Origin: Dyadobacter psychrotolerans
Lineage (GTDB): Bacteria > Bacteroidota > Bacteroidia > Cytophagales > Spirosomataceae
DNA length: 64,000 bases
NCBI RefSeq assembly: GCF_004349265.1
Contig: NZ_SMFL01000006.1
Span: 186,001-250,000 of the forward strand
Direction: 5' to 3'
The notes beneath the pieces are model-generated. The model was not told the DNA's origin. It ran no database searches and saw only the letters and a list, made by a program, of their open reading frames with translations. This document shows positions 34,690-43,968 of the stretch, piece after piece; within the stretch, counting starts at the first letter, position 1; each line of letters starts with the position of its first letter. The position numbers and the translations under genes are program-made.

Positions 34690-35709
34690 ATGAACCAGTA
34701 CGACTTCGACCTTCTGTTACAAAAATATTTAGCGGGCGAGTGCACTCCGGAAGAAGAAAAACAGATTCTTGACTGGTCTGAAAACATGCTGCAATCCAGC
34801 CATGTGACTATAAGCACATCAGAAAAGGATCTGATCAGGAAAAGGATATGGAAAAGACTTTCCCGCATAAGCAGGCCTGTCTCGGTATTTAACTATACCT
34901 GGATGAAACTTGGTATTGCTGCTTCTGTTCTGGTCGTTTTAGCTTTTGGTTCCGCAATGTTATTACCGACATCATTCTCTTTAAAAAAAACGAATGACGT
35001 AGCAGTGGCAATGCAATCAATACTTCCACAAGGCAATATTGAGGTTAAAAATACATCCGATAAACCCTATAAAGTGGTACTTGAAGATGGAACCGAAGTA
35101 ACATTAAAACCGCAAAGCAGCCTCAGCCACCCTGAACATTTTGCAGAAAAAGCACGGATTGTTCATCTGAGCGGAGAAGCATTTTTCAATGTTACAAAAA
35201 ATCCGGCAAGACCATTTTTTGTCTACACCGGCGAGCTTGTCACCAGGGTTTTGGGGACAAGTTTTAATGTAAAATCATACAATGCAGCTAAATCGATTGA
35301 GGTTTCGGTCGTGACCGGCAGGGTTTCTGTTTATGAAAATTCAAAGAAAACACCGCAGACCAGAAATGGTATCATTTTAAATCCCAACCAAAAGATCCGG
35401 TTTGACAGTGAGATAAAAGTGCTCGTTCCCGAACTGGTAGAAGAACCCGTAGTTGTTCATCCTCCCGAAAAAAAAACCTTATTCATCTTTGAAGAAACAC
35501 CTTTGCCACAGGTTACTTCTATGATTCAGGAAGTATACGGGATTGAGATTGTGCTGGAAACAGCCGCCCTAGAAAATTGTGTTTTTACCGGAGATATCAA
35601 TGATCTGCCACTTTATTCGCAGCTTAAACTCATCTGTAAATCAATCAATGCGAACTATGAACTAAGAGGAACAACACTTTTCATGAGCGGCGAAGGCTGC
35701 CGAAATTGA
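34690..35709 (+). CDS. FecR-family anti-sigma factor
   Basis: 339 residues, single membrane helix at 73-93 (KLGIAASVLVVLAFGSAMLLP) separating a short cytoplasmic anti-sigma region from a periplasmic FecR domain (VVLEDGTEVTLKPQSSLSHPEHF, VHLSGEAFFNVTKNPARPFFVYTG, RVLGTSFNVKSY). The C-terminal part (FEETPLPQVTSMIQEVYGIEIVL, then GDINDLPLYSQLKLICKS) is the STN-like DUF4974 domain that contacts the SusC N-terminus. Coupled to the sigma factor gene. Confidence 0.92.
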   Translation: MNQYDFDLLLQKYLAGECTPEEEKQILDWSENMLQSSHVTISTSEKDLIRKRIWKRLSRISRPVSVFNYTWMKLGIAASVLVVLAFGSAMLLPTSFSLKKTNDVAVAMQSILPQGNIEVKNTSDKPYKVVLEDGTEVTLKPQSSLSHPEHFAEKARIVHLSGEAFFNVTKNPARPFFVYTGELVTRVLGTSFNVKSYNAAKSIEVSVVTGRVSVYENSKKTPQTRNGIILNPNQKIRFDSEIKVLVPELVEEPVVVHPPEKKTLFIFEETPLPQVTSMIQEVYGIEIVLETAALENCVFTGDINDLPLYSQLKLICKSINANYELRGTTLFMSGEGCRN

Positions 35710-35759
35710 AATAAAATTAGATTTTGGTTCTGCTCAAAACAGAGTCAAATCAAAAGAAA

Positions 35760-35828
35760 AAGCCGGTAATGCTACGAACATCACCGGCTTAGTAAACCGC
35801 CAGGAACGCCAATTCCGAAGCGGAAATT
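35760..35828 (+). promoter_or_regulatory. Leader hairpins before susC
   Basis: Two stem-loops in the 157-base gap: AAGCCGGT (35760-35767) with ACCGGCTT (35783-35790), and AATTCCG with CGGAAATT at 35811-35828. Neither is followed by a T-run, so a folded 5' leader or RNA-regulation site is more likely than termination. Confidence 0.4.
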
Positions 35829-35866
35829 GTTTTCATGTCTGTAACAACAACAAAACTTTTAAAACT

Positions 35867-38800
35867 ATGCAAAAAAGTGTATCCATCAAATGGTTTCTGA
35901 TTAAAGCTATGCGAATAACCATTATGCAGTTGATGCTGTCGGCAGCGTTTTGTGGCATTACTCTTGCCAGAGAAACGCGCGCGCAGGAACTGCTCAATAA
36001 AGAAATTTCCCTCAGGATCGAATCTTCCGAAGTAAAGAGCATTTTGTCCCAGATCGAAAAGCAGGCAAACGTACGCTTTGTGTACAGTACCAACAGTATT
36101 CAGGCCAGAAAAAAAGTGTCTTTTTCGGCCACAAACAGCAAGCTTTCTGATGTACTCGACAAGCTGTTGAACCCGCTGGATATTTCTTATGAAATTGAAG
36201 GAACAAGAATATTGCTTCAGCGTAAACTAAACGAGACAATCGTTAAAGCACCGGAAGTTGATAAAACGATTTCAGGTAAAGTGGTTGATGACAAAGGCGA
36301 AGCGCTTCCCGGAGTGAGCATTGTTGTAAAAGGAACACAGCAGGGAACTTCTACCGACATTGATGGCAAATATCAGCTTAGCATTCCGGATGGCTCTTCT
36401 ACCCTGATTTTCAGCTTTGTAGGTTATATTTCAACAGAAAAAACAGTTACAAACGAAACCGTGATTGATATCACGCTTGCAACTGATACCAAGTCGTTAC
36501 AGGAGATTGTAGTTGTCGGATATGGTACACAAAAAAGAGCCAACGTAACCGCGGCAATTTCTTCTGTACCAATGAGTGAAATAAAAGATATGCCTGTGTC
36601 AAACGTCGCAACCGCATTACAAGGAAAAATTCCAGGGGTTGTAATCCAGCAAAATAACGGGACACCGGGAAGTACGCCCGCCATTAAAGTTCGTGGTTTT
36701 GGATCAATCAGTGCGGGAAATTCTCCTTTGATCGTTGTGGACGGAAACATTGTTAATGCAAACATTTTCAGTACGTTAAACACAAACGATATTGAAAGTA
36801 TGGATGTACTCAAGGATGCTTCCTCAACTGCGATCTACGGTTCGAAAGGTTCCAACGGGGTAATTTTGATTACCACAAAAAGAGGTAAAAGCGGGAAACC
36901 AAGCGTAAACCTGGATGTTTTTACCGGTTTTCAGCAAGTAAGCAAAAAAATAGATCTGATCAATTCACAGCAATTTGCTGAATTCGGTAAAGACGCTTCC
37001 AATAATGCATATCTGGATAACATCAAAGGTGCGAACATCACTGATGCCAACAGTGTCCGTCCGACAGATTATCTGAGGTATCGTTATCCGAGAGGTGAAG
37101 TGTTTGAATGGTTAAATTTTGATGACCCTGCAAAAGTTGCCGCGCTTCCTTATACCGACTATCAGGACGAGATTTTCAAAACGGCCAAAATGAACAGTTA
37201 CCAACTTTCTGCTTCGGGAGGAACGGATAAGGCGCGTTACAGCATTAGCGGCGGCTATCTGCAGCAGGACGGTATCATCCGAAGATCAGCTCTGGACAGG
37301 TACACTTTGAGAGCGAACGTAGAAGTTAATATTCTGCCAAAGCTTAAAATCGGGATGAATCTGAATCCGTCGTACAAAATCCAGCAGGAAGTAAAAGATG
37401 CGGGACACTGGGCCGACAATGCTGTAATTAATTCCGCTTTGTCTGTTATGCCTTTTATCCCAATTTATGCAGCTGACGGCTCATATACTTCTCAAACAGC
37501 ATTTGCAGCTCCCTATAATTATCCTGGTATTACCAATCCGGTTGCGAACATTACAGAATACAACAGCCAATACCTGACGACCAATTTGCTGGGAAATACC
37601 TACGCTGAACTTAATTTATTTAAGGATTTCACATACCGTGTGTCAGGAAATATCAATTTCACAGGCAACCGCCGTAATGCTTACCGTACTTCCAAAATGC
37701 CTTTGAACCAGATTTTGCCTCCGTCCGTATCAACCGGAACAGCCTATTCTGATCAAAGCCTGAGCTGGCTTTTCAACCAGACACTGAACTACAGCAAGTC
37801 TTTAAATGACATCCATAATTTTGATGTTCTGATCGGTATGGAATCAACCAAGTTCCAGTATCAGGATAGCCAGGGAACAGGTAGTTCTTACCCGAATGAT
37901 GTTGTGGAAACCCTGAACGGAAGTGCGAGCGGTACAACCACAACCTCTGTATCCTCGAAGACAGAAAATGCCTCAGCATCATATTTTGCCCGTGCAAATT
38001 ATAATTATAAAGGTAAGTATCTGGTTAACGTTTCTGTTCGCCGTGACGGATCGTCTATTTTCGGCCCGGACAACCGCTGGGGAACATTCCCGGCCGGATC
38101 GTTGGGATGGAGAGTAAGCGAGGAAACCTTTATGAAAAGTATTGCTGCAATTTCAGAAGCCAAGTTGCGTATAAGTTATGGTTTGTCCGGAAACAATGCT
38201 TTCAACAACAATTATCCTTATGTAGCTACACTTAGATCTGACAACTACAGTTTTAACAACGGTTTGGTAAACGGTCTGGCACCCTCATCGCTTGCCAACT
38301 CACAGCTTGGCTGGGAACGCAGTCAGCAGCTTGACGCCGGTATCGACCTTGGATTTTTCAGCAATCGTATTTTGGTAATTGTAGACTACTATCAGCGCAC
38401 AACAAAAGATCTGCTTTTATCTGTGAATGTACCTACAGTAACCGGTTTCAGTACAGCGGTGAAAAACATCGGCCGAATGGAAAACAAAGGCTGGGAGTTT
38501 GGGGTTAATACCCGTAACCTGACAAAAGCGGTAATCTGGAATACCAGTCTGAACTTATCTTTCAACCGGAACAAAGTAGTAGCACTGGGGCCAACCGGCG
38601 ATCCGATTCGCAGCGCCAGCGGTGTTGGTGAAACAAACATTACGCAAATCGGTTCTCCGATTGGTAGCTTTTACGGATACAAACAATTGGGTATTTTTAA
38701 AGATCAGGCGGATCTGGACAGCTATCCTCATGATGCTACCTCGAAACCTGGTGATGTAAAATATGAAGATATTAACGGAGACAAAATAATAAACGCAAAT

Positions 38801-39331
38801 GACCGTACAATCATCGGAAATAACCAGCCCGACTTTATTTACGGAGTTACGAACACGTTCAGTTATAAAGGTTTTGACCTAAACATTGCTATTCAGGGTA
38901 CACAAGGCGGAGAAATTTTAAACCTGAGTCGTCGCTTTTTTGAAAACCTGGAAGGAAATGCAAATCAGCTGTCTACTGTTTTAACAAGATGGCGTTCAGC
39001 AAGCGATCCTGGTGACGGCGTTACACCACGTGCTAATGCACGTACAACAGGAAACAACAACGCTATTTCAACCCGCTGGGTAGAAGACGGTTCTTACCTG
39101 CGTATTCAGAACGTTAGCCTTGGCTACCAGTTACCCGCTTCGCTGGTCAGCAAAGCAAAATTGCAACAAGTTAGAATTTATGCCTCGGCCCAGAATCTAT
39201 TCACATTTACAAAGTATCTGAACTTTAATCCAGAGGTAAGTAATTATGAAGGTCCGCTTACCGGCGGTGTTGACTATGGTGTTTATCCATTGGCTAAGAC
39301 TTTCACGATCGGTGTTAACATCGGACTATAA
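35867..39331 (+). CDS. SusC/RagA-family TonB-linked outer-membrane protein with STN domain
   Basis: 1154 residues. After a signal region comes an STN signalling domain (about 45-120; LLNKEISLRIESSEVKSIL), a carboxypeptidase-regulatory-like beta domain (ISGKVVDDKGEALPGVSIVVKG), the TonB box region EIVVVGYG, the plug (PGVVIQQNNGTPGSTPAIKVRG, SIDPASST-type DVLKDASSTAIYG), and a 22-strand barrel to the C-terminus. It imports a ligand delivered by SusD with energy from TonB. The STN domain marks it as a transducer for the FecR/sigma pair upstream. Ligand unknown. Confidence 0.93.
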   Translation: MQKSVSIKWFLIKAMRITIMQLMLSAAFCGITLARETRAQELLNKEISLRIESSEVKSILSQIEKQANVRFVYSTNSIQARKKVSFSATNSKLSDVLDKLLNPLDISYEIEGTRILLQRKLNETIVKAPEVDKTISGKVVDDKGEALPGVSIVVKGTQQGTSTDIDGKYQLSIPDGSSTLIFSFVGYISTEKTVTNETVIDITLATDTKSLQEIVVVGYGTQKRANVTAAISSVPMSEIKDMPVSNVATALQGKIPGVVIQQNNGTPGSTPAIKVRGFGSISAGNSPLIVVDGNIVNANIFSTLNTNDIESMDVLKDASSTAIYGSKGSNGVILITTKRGKSGKPSVNLDVFTGFQQVSKKIDLINSQQFAEFGKDASNNAYLDNIKGANITDANSVRPTDYLRYRYPRGEVFEWLNFDDPAKVAALPYTDYQDEIFKTAKMNSYQLSASGGTDKARYSISGGYLQQDGIIRRSALDRYTLRANVEVNILPKLKIGMNLNPSYKIQQEVKDAGHWADNAVINSALSVMPFIPIYAADGSYTSQTAFAAPYNYPGITNPVANITEYNSQYLTTNLLGNTYAELNLFKDFTYRVSGNINFTGNRRNAYRTSKMPLNQILPPSVSTGTAYSDQSLSWLFNQTLNYSKSLNDIHNFDVLIGMESTKFQYQDSQGTGSSYPNDVVETLNGSASGTTTTSVSSKTENASASYFARANYNYKGKYLVNVSVRRDGSSIFGPDNRWGTFPAGSLGWRVSEETFMKSIAAISEAKLRISYGLSGNNAFNNNYPYVATLRSDNYSFNNGLVNGLAPSSLANSQLGWERSQQLDAGIDLGFFSNRILVIVDYYQRTTKDLLLSVNVPTVTGFSTAVKNIGRMENKGWEFGVNTRNLTKAVIWNTSLNLSFNRNKVVALGPTGDPIRSASGVGETNITQIGSPIGSFYGYKQLGIFKDQADLDSYPHDATSKPGDVKYEDINGDKIINANDRTIIGNNQPDFIYGVTNTFSYKGFDLNIAIQGTQGGEILNLSRRFFENLEGNANQLSTVLTRWRSASDPGDGVTPRANARTTGNNNAISTRWVEDGSYLRIQNVSLGYQLPASLVSKAKLQQVRIYASAQNLFTFTKYLNFNPEVSNYEGPLTGGVDYGVYPLAKTFTIGVNIGL

Positions 39332-39374
39332 ATTCAACTACCCGGAAAAATTCAATTCTAAAAAAGATAGAACA

Positions 39375-40826
39375 ATGAAAATTTTAAAACCATATATAGT
39401 CATTCTAATCACCGTCTTTTTGAGTTCCTGCAGTGAGGAATTCCTGGACTTAAAGCCAATTTCGACGGCAACGAGTGATAATTTTTACAGAACCTCCGAT
39501 GATTTCAGAAACGCCGTGAATGGCGGATATGCCGGTTTGCAGGCTGGTGGGCTTGTAGGAAACAGTTATGTTTTCGGGGAAATTACTTCTGACAATACGG
39601 TTGCGGTTGCTTCCGGATCGGTCACAGATCAGGACGAATTTGACAGGTTTTATATCAAAACAACCAATCCCTTTATCTCTGGTCGCTGGAACGACGGTTA
39701 CAGCGTAATTGCCCGTTACAATACCATTCTGGACAAAATTGGTGCTGTAACCATGGACGAAACGCTAAAAAACAGATACATCGCCGAAACTAAATTTTTA
39801 CGTGCCGTGGTGTACTTTACACTGGTTCAAACTTTTGGAGATATTCCTCTGATCTTAAAACCAGTTTCCAGTCCTGACGAAGGTTATTCTTTTGGGCGCT
39901 CGCCAAAAGCGGATGTATATGCTCAAATTGAAAAAGACCTTACCGAAGCTGAAAGTGTATTACCCGTTTCTTATCCGGCAGCAGACCTGGGAAGAGCAAC
40001 AAAAGGTGCTGCCAAAGCCTATTTAGGCAAAGTATATCTGACTCAAAAGAAATATGCACCTGCCGTTTCCAAATTGAAAGAGGTGATCGACCTTGGTGTT
40101 TATACCTTGCTGCCTTCTTATGCGGACGTTTTCAGAGTAGCTAATAAAAATAACAAGGAGTCGGTTTTTGATGTTCAGTATAAATCGGGCGGAGCGGGTG
40201 AAGGAAACTCGTGGCCCAATTCATTTGCACCACAGAACTCCGGAAATGCTGTAATTGCCTTTGGTGGTGACGGAAATAACCAGCCAACTCTGGATATTAT
40301 CAATGCTTACGAACCGGGTGATCTGCGCAAAGATGTTTCGGTAGCATCTTCCTACACCAATGCTGCCGGACAGATAATTCCGGACAGATTTATTAAAAAA
40401 TACTACGATGTGCCTGTCGCAAAAGGTGACAACGGAAACAACATTCCGCTGATTCGCTACGCCGATGTATTACTCATGTATGCAGAAGCATTGAATGAAG
40501 TAAGCTATCAGCCTGCGGGAGATGCACTAAACTACCTGAACATGATCCGTACCCGTGCAGGTTTGGCCAGAAAAACAGCTACGGACATTCCAACACAACA
40601 GGCATTTCGCCTGGCGATAGAACAGGAAAGGCGCGTTGAACTTGCATTTGAAGGCCACCGCTGGTTTGACCTTGTTCGTACGGACCGTGCAATTACAGTT
40701 ATAAATGGTAAAAAGGAACAAATCAGACTGGTAGCGGACCTGACAGCAAACAATCTTGTTTTCCCGATACCACAAAGCCAGATTGATATCAATAAGGATA
40801 AAATCAAACAGAATACAGGTTACTAA
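39375..40826 (+). CDS. SusD/RagB-family nutrient-binding lipoprotein
   Basis: 483 residues from the ATG at 39375, which gives a lipobox signal KPYIVILITVFLSSC; the longer frame from 39246 lies inside susC and is spurious. EEFLDLKPISTATSDNFYRTSDDFRNAVNGGYAGLQ is the SusD start; tetratricopeptide-like helices follow, and the C-terminal RIAIEQERRVELAFEGHRWFDLVRT motif is diagnostic. Surface lipoprotein that closes over SusC. 43 bases after susC; terminator follows. Confidence 0.93.
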   Translation: MKILKPYIVILITVFLSSCSEEFLDLKPISTATSDNFYRTSDDFRNAVNGGYAGLQAGGLVGNSYVFGEITSDNTVAVASGSVTDQDEFDRFYIKTTNPFISGRWNDGYSVIARYNTILDKIGAVTMDETLKNRYIAETKFLRAVVYFTLVQTFGDIPLILKPVSSPDEGYSFGRSPKADVYAQIEKDLTEAESVLPVSYPAADLGRATKGAAKAYLGKVYLTQKKYAPAVSKLKEVIDLGVYTLLPSYADVFRVANKNNKESVFDVQYKSGGAGEGNSWPNSFAPQNSGNAVIAFGGDGNNQPTLDIINAYEPGDLRKDVSVASSYTNAAGQIIPDRFIKKYYDVPVAKGDNGNNIPLIRYADVLLMYAEALNEVSYQPAGDALNYLNMIRTRAGLARKTATDIPTQQAFRLAIEQERRVELAFEGHRWFDLVRTDRAITVINGKKEQIRLVADLTANNLVFPIPQSQIDINKDKIKQNTGY

Positions 40827-40848
40827 TTTTCAGAAATCATAAGTTCTA

Positions 40849-40880
40849 AGAGGCGCAAAGCAGTTTTGTGCCTCTTTTGC
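40849..40880 (+). terminator. Terminator after susD
   Basis: AGAGGCGCAAA pairs with TTTTGTGCCTCT over 11 positions (40849-40859 with 40865-40875, one G-T pair); T-rich tail follows. Confidence 0.82.
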
Positions 40881-40972
40881 TTTTATAACCATTTTGTTAT
40901 TTCAAATAAATATTTCCCTGATTTAGCACAAAAAACCCTATTTTCATCAAATTAAATATAACCCTTCAGTTC

Positions 40973-42268
40973 ATGCAGGATAAGCAGTATAAAAACGATA
41001 CAAACTGGCGGCTTAAAGCCATCATAGGCGGGTCTGCCGGTAATCTTGTCGAGTGGTATGACTGGTACGCCTATTCTGCCTTTTCCCTGTATTTTGCAAA
41101 CAGCTTTTTCCCTGATTCTAATCCGACCGTTCAGTTAATCAATACAGCAGGAATTTTTGCCGTGGGTTTTCTGATGCGTCCGATCGGTGGTTATATTTTT
41201 GGTAAACTGGCCGATACCCGCGGCAGAAAAGAAGCGATGACCCTGTCGGTCCTTTTAATGTCGTTCGGATCTTTGCTGATCGCTTTTTTGCCAGGTTACC
41301 ATACCATCGGTATCGCCGCTCCTATTCTGCTTTTGATCGCAAGATTGTTGCAGGGGTTAAGTGTTGGCGGCGAATATGGCACTTCGGCAACGTATCTCAG
41401 CGAAGTTGCAACGAAGGAACGACGGGGATTTTATTCGAGTTTTCAATATGTGACGCTCATCGGAGGACAATTGATTGCACTGGGATTACAGCTCATCTTA
41501 CAGCGTATTTTCCTGACCGACAAACAGATGCACGACTGGGGCTGGCGGATCCCGTTTGTCATCGGCGCTATTCTTTCGCTAGTTGCCTTGTATCTCAGAA
41601 GCAACCTGCATGAAACCGAAGCATTTCAAAACAAGGATGAATCAGTAAAAAAGAAAGGTTCAATCAGCGAACTGCTAAAACATCCCAAAGCGCTGACAAC
41701 CGTTGTAGGCCTTACCATGGGAGGAACACTTGCCTTTTATACCTACACAACCTACATGCAAAAGTTTTTGGTTAATACCGTTGGTCTGACAAAAGACCAG
41801 TCGACCACACTAACCTTTTGCTCACTATTAATATTTGCTCTGTTGCAACCACTTTTTGGTATGTTGAGCGATAAAATCGGCCGCCGTCCACTGTTGATTG
41901 GTTTTGGTATTTTGGGTACGCTATGTACGGTTCCGCTACTTACAACGCTCAGCACAATCACCACAATGGCCGGTGCTTTTGGATTGCTGATGGCTGCACT
42001 GTTAATCGTAAGCGGATACACTTCCATTAATGCAGTAGTCAAAGCAGAATTGTTTCCGGTTGAAGTCCGTGCGCTTGGCGTTGGTCTGCCCTACTCGCTC
42101 ACCGTTGCCATTTTCGGAGGAACCGCAGAATATCTGGCTTTGTGGTCCAAAAATCTGGGACACGAAAGCTACTATTATTGGTACGTAACAGTGTGTATTT
42201 TCATTTCACTTGTTGTTTACGTCAGGATGAGGGACACCAAGCATACTTCTTTAATTGAAGATCATTAA
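40973..42268 (+). CDS. MFS transporter, metabolite:H+ symporter (KgtP-like)
   Basis: 431 residues, twelve hydrophobic segments. GNLVEWYDWYAYSAFSLYFANSFFP at residues 22-46, GGEYGTSATYLSEVA (after helix 4) and the loop RPIGGYIFGKLADTRGRKEAM are typical of the alpha-ketoglutarate/proline/shikimate symporter subfamily. It probably imports a small dicarboxylate, amino acid or sugar acid across the inner membrane. It follows the susCD terminator, in the same direction, and likely works with this locus. Exact substrate cannot be read. Confidence 0.85.
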   Translation: MQDKQYKNDTNWRLKAIIGGSAGNLVEWYDWYAYSAFSLYFANSFFPDSNPTVQLINTAGIFAVGFLMRPIGGYIFGKLADTRGRKEAMTLSVLLMSFGSLLIAFLPGYHTIGIAAPILLLIARLLQGLSVGGEYGTSATYLSEVATKERRGFYSSFQYVTLIGGQLIALGLQLILQRIFLTDKQMHDWGWRIPFVIGAILSLVALYLRSNLHETEAFQNKDESVKKKGSISELLKHPKALTTVVGLTMGGTLAFYTYTTYMQKFLVNTVGLTKDQSTTLTFCSLLIFALLQPLFGMLSDKIGRRPLLIGFGILGTLCTVPLLTTLSTITTMAGAFGLLMAALLIVSGYTSINAVVKAELFPVEVRALGVGLPYSLTVAIFGGTAEYLALWSKNLGHESYYYWYVTVCIFISLVVYVRMRDTKHTSLIEDH

Positions 42269-42318
42269 GTGAAGTAGTTAGTAGAAGTTAAGAAGTTAGG
42301 TATTACCTCTACTTAATT

Positions 42319-43188
42319 TTAAACCAACTCAGGAACAGAGTGATACAGGTATTTTCTCTTGTATTCCAGCGGCGTCATGTCTGTGATTTTTTTGAAATGA
42401 CGATAAAAATTCGAAACATTATTAAAACCGCATTCAAAACAGATTACTTCTGTGGCCAGCCTGTCTTCAATCAAAAAACGACAAGCATGGCTGATGCGGA
42501 TTTCCGCCAGAAAATCGTTGTAGGTTTTCTTGGTCATCATTTTAAAATACCTGCAAAAAGAAGTTATACCAAGGTTGGCAATCGCAGCAACATGCTGTAA
42601 ACTGATGTCGTTCCGGTAATTATTCATGGTATATTCATAAATCTTATTAAGCCGGGCGCTTTCAGAATCATTCGACTTATAAAATGCGTGACCCGAAGCA
42701 ATACTTTTTCTTTCACTCGTTTCAGCCAGTATTTTAAGGATTGAAAGTAAAGCAATTAACCGGTCCAAATTTTGCGCATCTACCGCCGCATACATCAAAG
42801 GAATGATTTTTTCCTTTGCTTCCCCCTCAATAATCAAACCCTTTTTTGCCTTCTCGAATAATCTGGGAATAAGATAAGCTTCCGGCAACTGGAACAAATC
42901 GCTGCCCAGACAACAGGGCAGGAAATGAATGATGATCACTTCCACATCCGAGGTCCCCTCTTCCACCCGCCAGGTATGTGGGAGGTTCTCTCCCAGAAGA
43001 ATCAATTCTCCATCCGAAAAGTTGCTGATGCTGTCTCCGATAAACCGAACACCTTTTCCTTTAATCAAATAATGCAGTTCCAGCTCCGGATGATAATGCC
43101 AGACCGTTCCGAAACCGGATGCTTTTTCATGCCGAATACTGAATGAATTCTCCGACCGCACGGGAACACGGTGAAAATGAGGTTTCAT
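42319..43188 (-). CDS. AraC-family transcriptional regulator
   Basis: 289 residues. N-terminal cupin-like sensor (HEKASGFGTVWHYHPELELHYLIKGKGVRFIGD, residues 20-52) and a C-terminal double helix-turn-helix (ISLQHVAAIANLGITSFCRYFKMMTKKTYNDFLAEIRI... then CFECGFNNVSNFYRHFKKITDMTPLEYKRKY). Local regulator between the MFS and SSS transporters; it probably controls them in response to a sugar or acid. The palindrome at 43200-43218 in front of it may be its own operator. Confidence 0.88.
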   Translation of the reverse strand: MKPHFHRVPVRSENSFSIRHEKASGFGTVWHYHPELELHYLIKGKGVRFIGDSISNFSDGELILLGENLPHTWRVEEGTSDVEVIIIHFLPCCLGSDLFQLPEAYLIPRLFEKAKKGLIIEGEAKEKIIPLMYAAVDAQNLDRLIALLSILKILAETSERKSIASGHAFYKSNDSESARLNKIYEYTMNNYRNDISLQHVAAIANLGITSFCRYFKMMTKKTYNDFLAEIRISHACRFLIEDRLATEVICFECGFNNVSNFYRHFKKITDMTPLEYKRKYLYHSVPELV

Positions 43189-43199
43189 TTTGATTTAAG

Positions 43200-43218
43200 T
43201 TACATACGTATTATGTAA
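43200..43218. promoter_or_regulatory. Operator-like palindrome before the AraC gene
   Basis: TTACATA-CGTAT-TATGTAA, perfect 7-bp arms with a 5-base centre, 12 bases before the ATG on the minus strand. Placement suggests autoregulation or control by another dimeric factor. Confidence 0.5.
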
Positions 43219-43375
43219 AAGATGAAGACCTCACTTTTCTATTCGGTTGAGAGTTGAAAATATTACATTCCGGTTTTTGAAATTTCTGTTTCGTTGCAAC
43301 AGGACGACGTTAGTTGAAATAATTTAGCCCCGGACGAAATTACCTCACTATATTGCTTCAAATCAAACTGCTGTA

Positions 43376-43927
43376 ATGCTTGCTCATTTCCAATACTTAT
43401 CAATAAGTTTTCTGCGATTTACAGTGGATCCCAACAATCCGGAGTACCCGCAAATCCCTAAACAGCAGAAATTGCTGGACGTCGGCGTTTATTATGCCAT
43501 TTTAGGTTTTTTGGGCGGATCGCTGTTGTGGTGTGTTGTAGAAGCAGCCGAATATCTTTCCCTTTTTAGTCCGCTAATTGAATTGAATAATGGGGATCAG
43601 GTTTTTCTTACCGTATTTTCCGCGGTCGTTGTAGCACCAATTGTCGAAGAAGGCATTTCCCGCTTGTTTCTGGGTTATGTCAGGCACTTATCTTACTTCA
43701 AATGGCTGTATTACCTGTCCAGTTTGAGTTTCGGATGGATTCACATCTTCACTTATGACTATGACCAAAGCCATTATCTCTATATTCCGATCATTACCGG
43801 TGCCCAGACTTTTGCCGGCTTACTGTTCGGTTATGTCCGCATCAGATACGGATTCTGGTATGGCGTACTACTTCATTCCATGTACAATTTACTTGTAGTC
43901 ATTAGTTTATACACGATTGGCTATTGA
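43376..43927 (+). CDS. CPBP-family intramembrane metalloprotease
   Basis: 183 residues, about five membrane helices. Motif 1 EEGISR gives E91, E92 and R96, motif 2 has H123 in SFGWIHI, and motif 3 has H167 with N171 in LLHSMYN: the complete CPBP (CAAX/Abi) site. Such proteins cleave membrane or lipidated substrates; in Bacteroidota they are common and their targets are mostly unknown. It is divergent from the AraC gene and convergent with the lyase gene. Confidence 0.82.
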   Translation: MLAHFQYLSISFLRFTVDPNNPEYPQIPKQQKLLDVGVYYAILGFLGGSLLWCVVEAAEYLSLFSPLIELNNGDQVFLTVFSAVVVAPIVEEGISRLFLGYVRHLSYFKWLYYLSSLSFGWIHIFTYDYDQSHYLYIPIITGAQTFAGLLFGYVRIRYGFWYGVLLHSMYNLLVVISLYTIGY

Positions 43928-43968
43928 AAACTAAGACAACAGATTCTTTTCTTGATATTCTCAGAATT

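Noticed and set aside
39246..39374. Upstream start for SusD
   Set aside because: The sequence lies inside susC and carries no signal features; the ATG at 39375 gives a normal lipoprotein signal.
42271..42310. Direct repeats of AGTTA after the MFS gene
   Set aside because: Period is irregular and only three or four copies exist; weaker than the other arrays and explainable by AT-rich composition.
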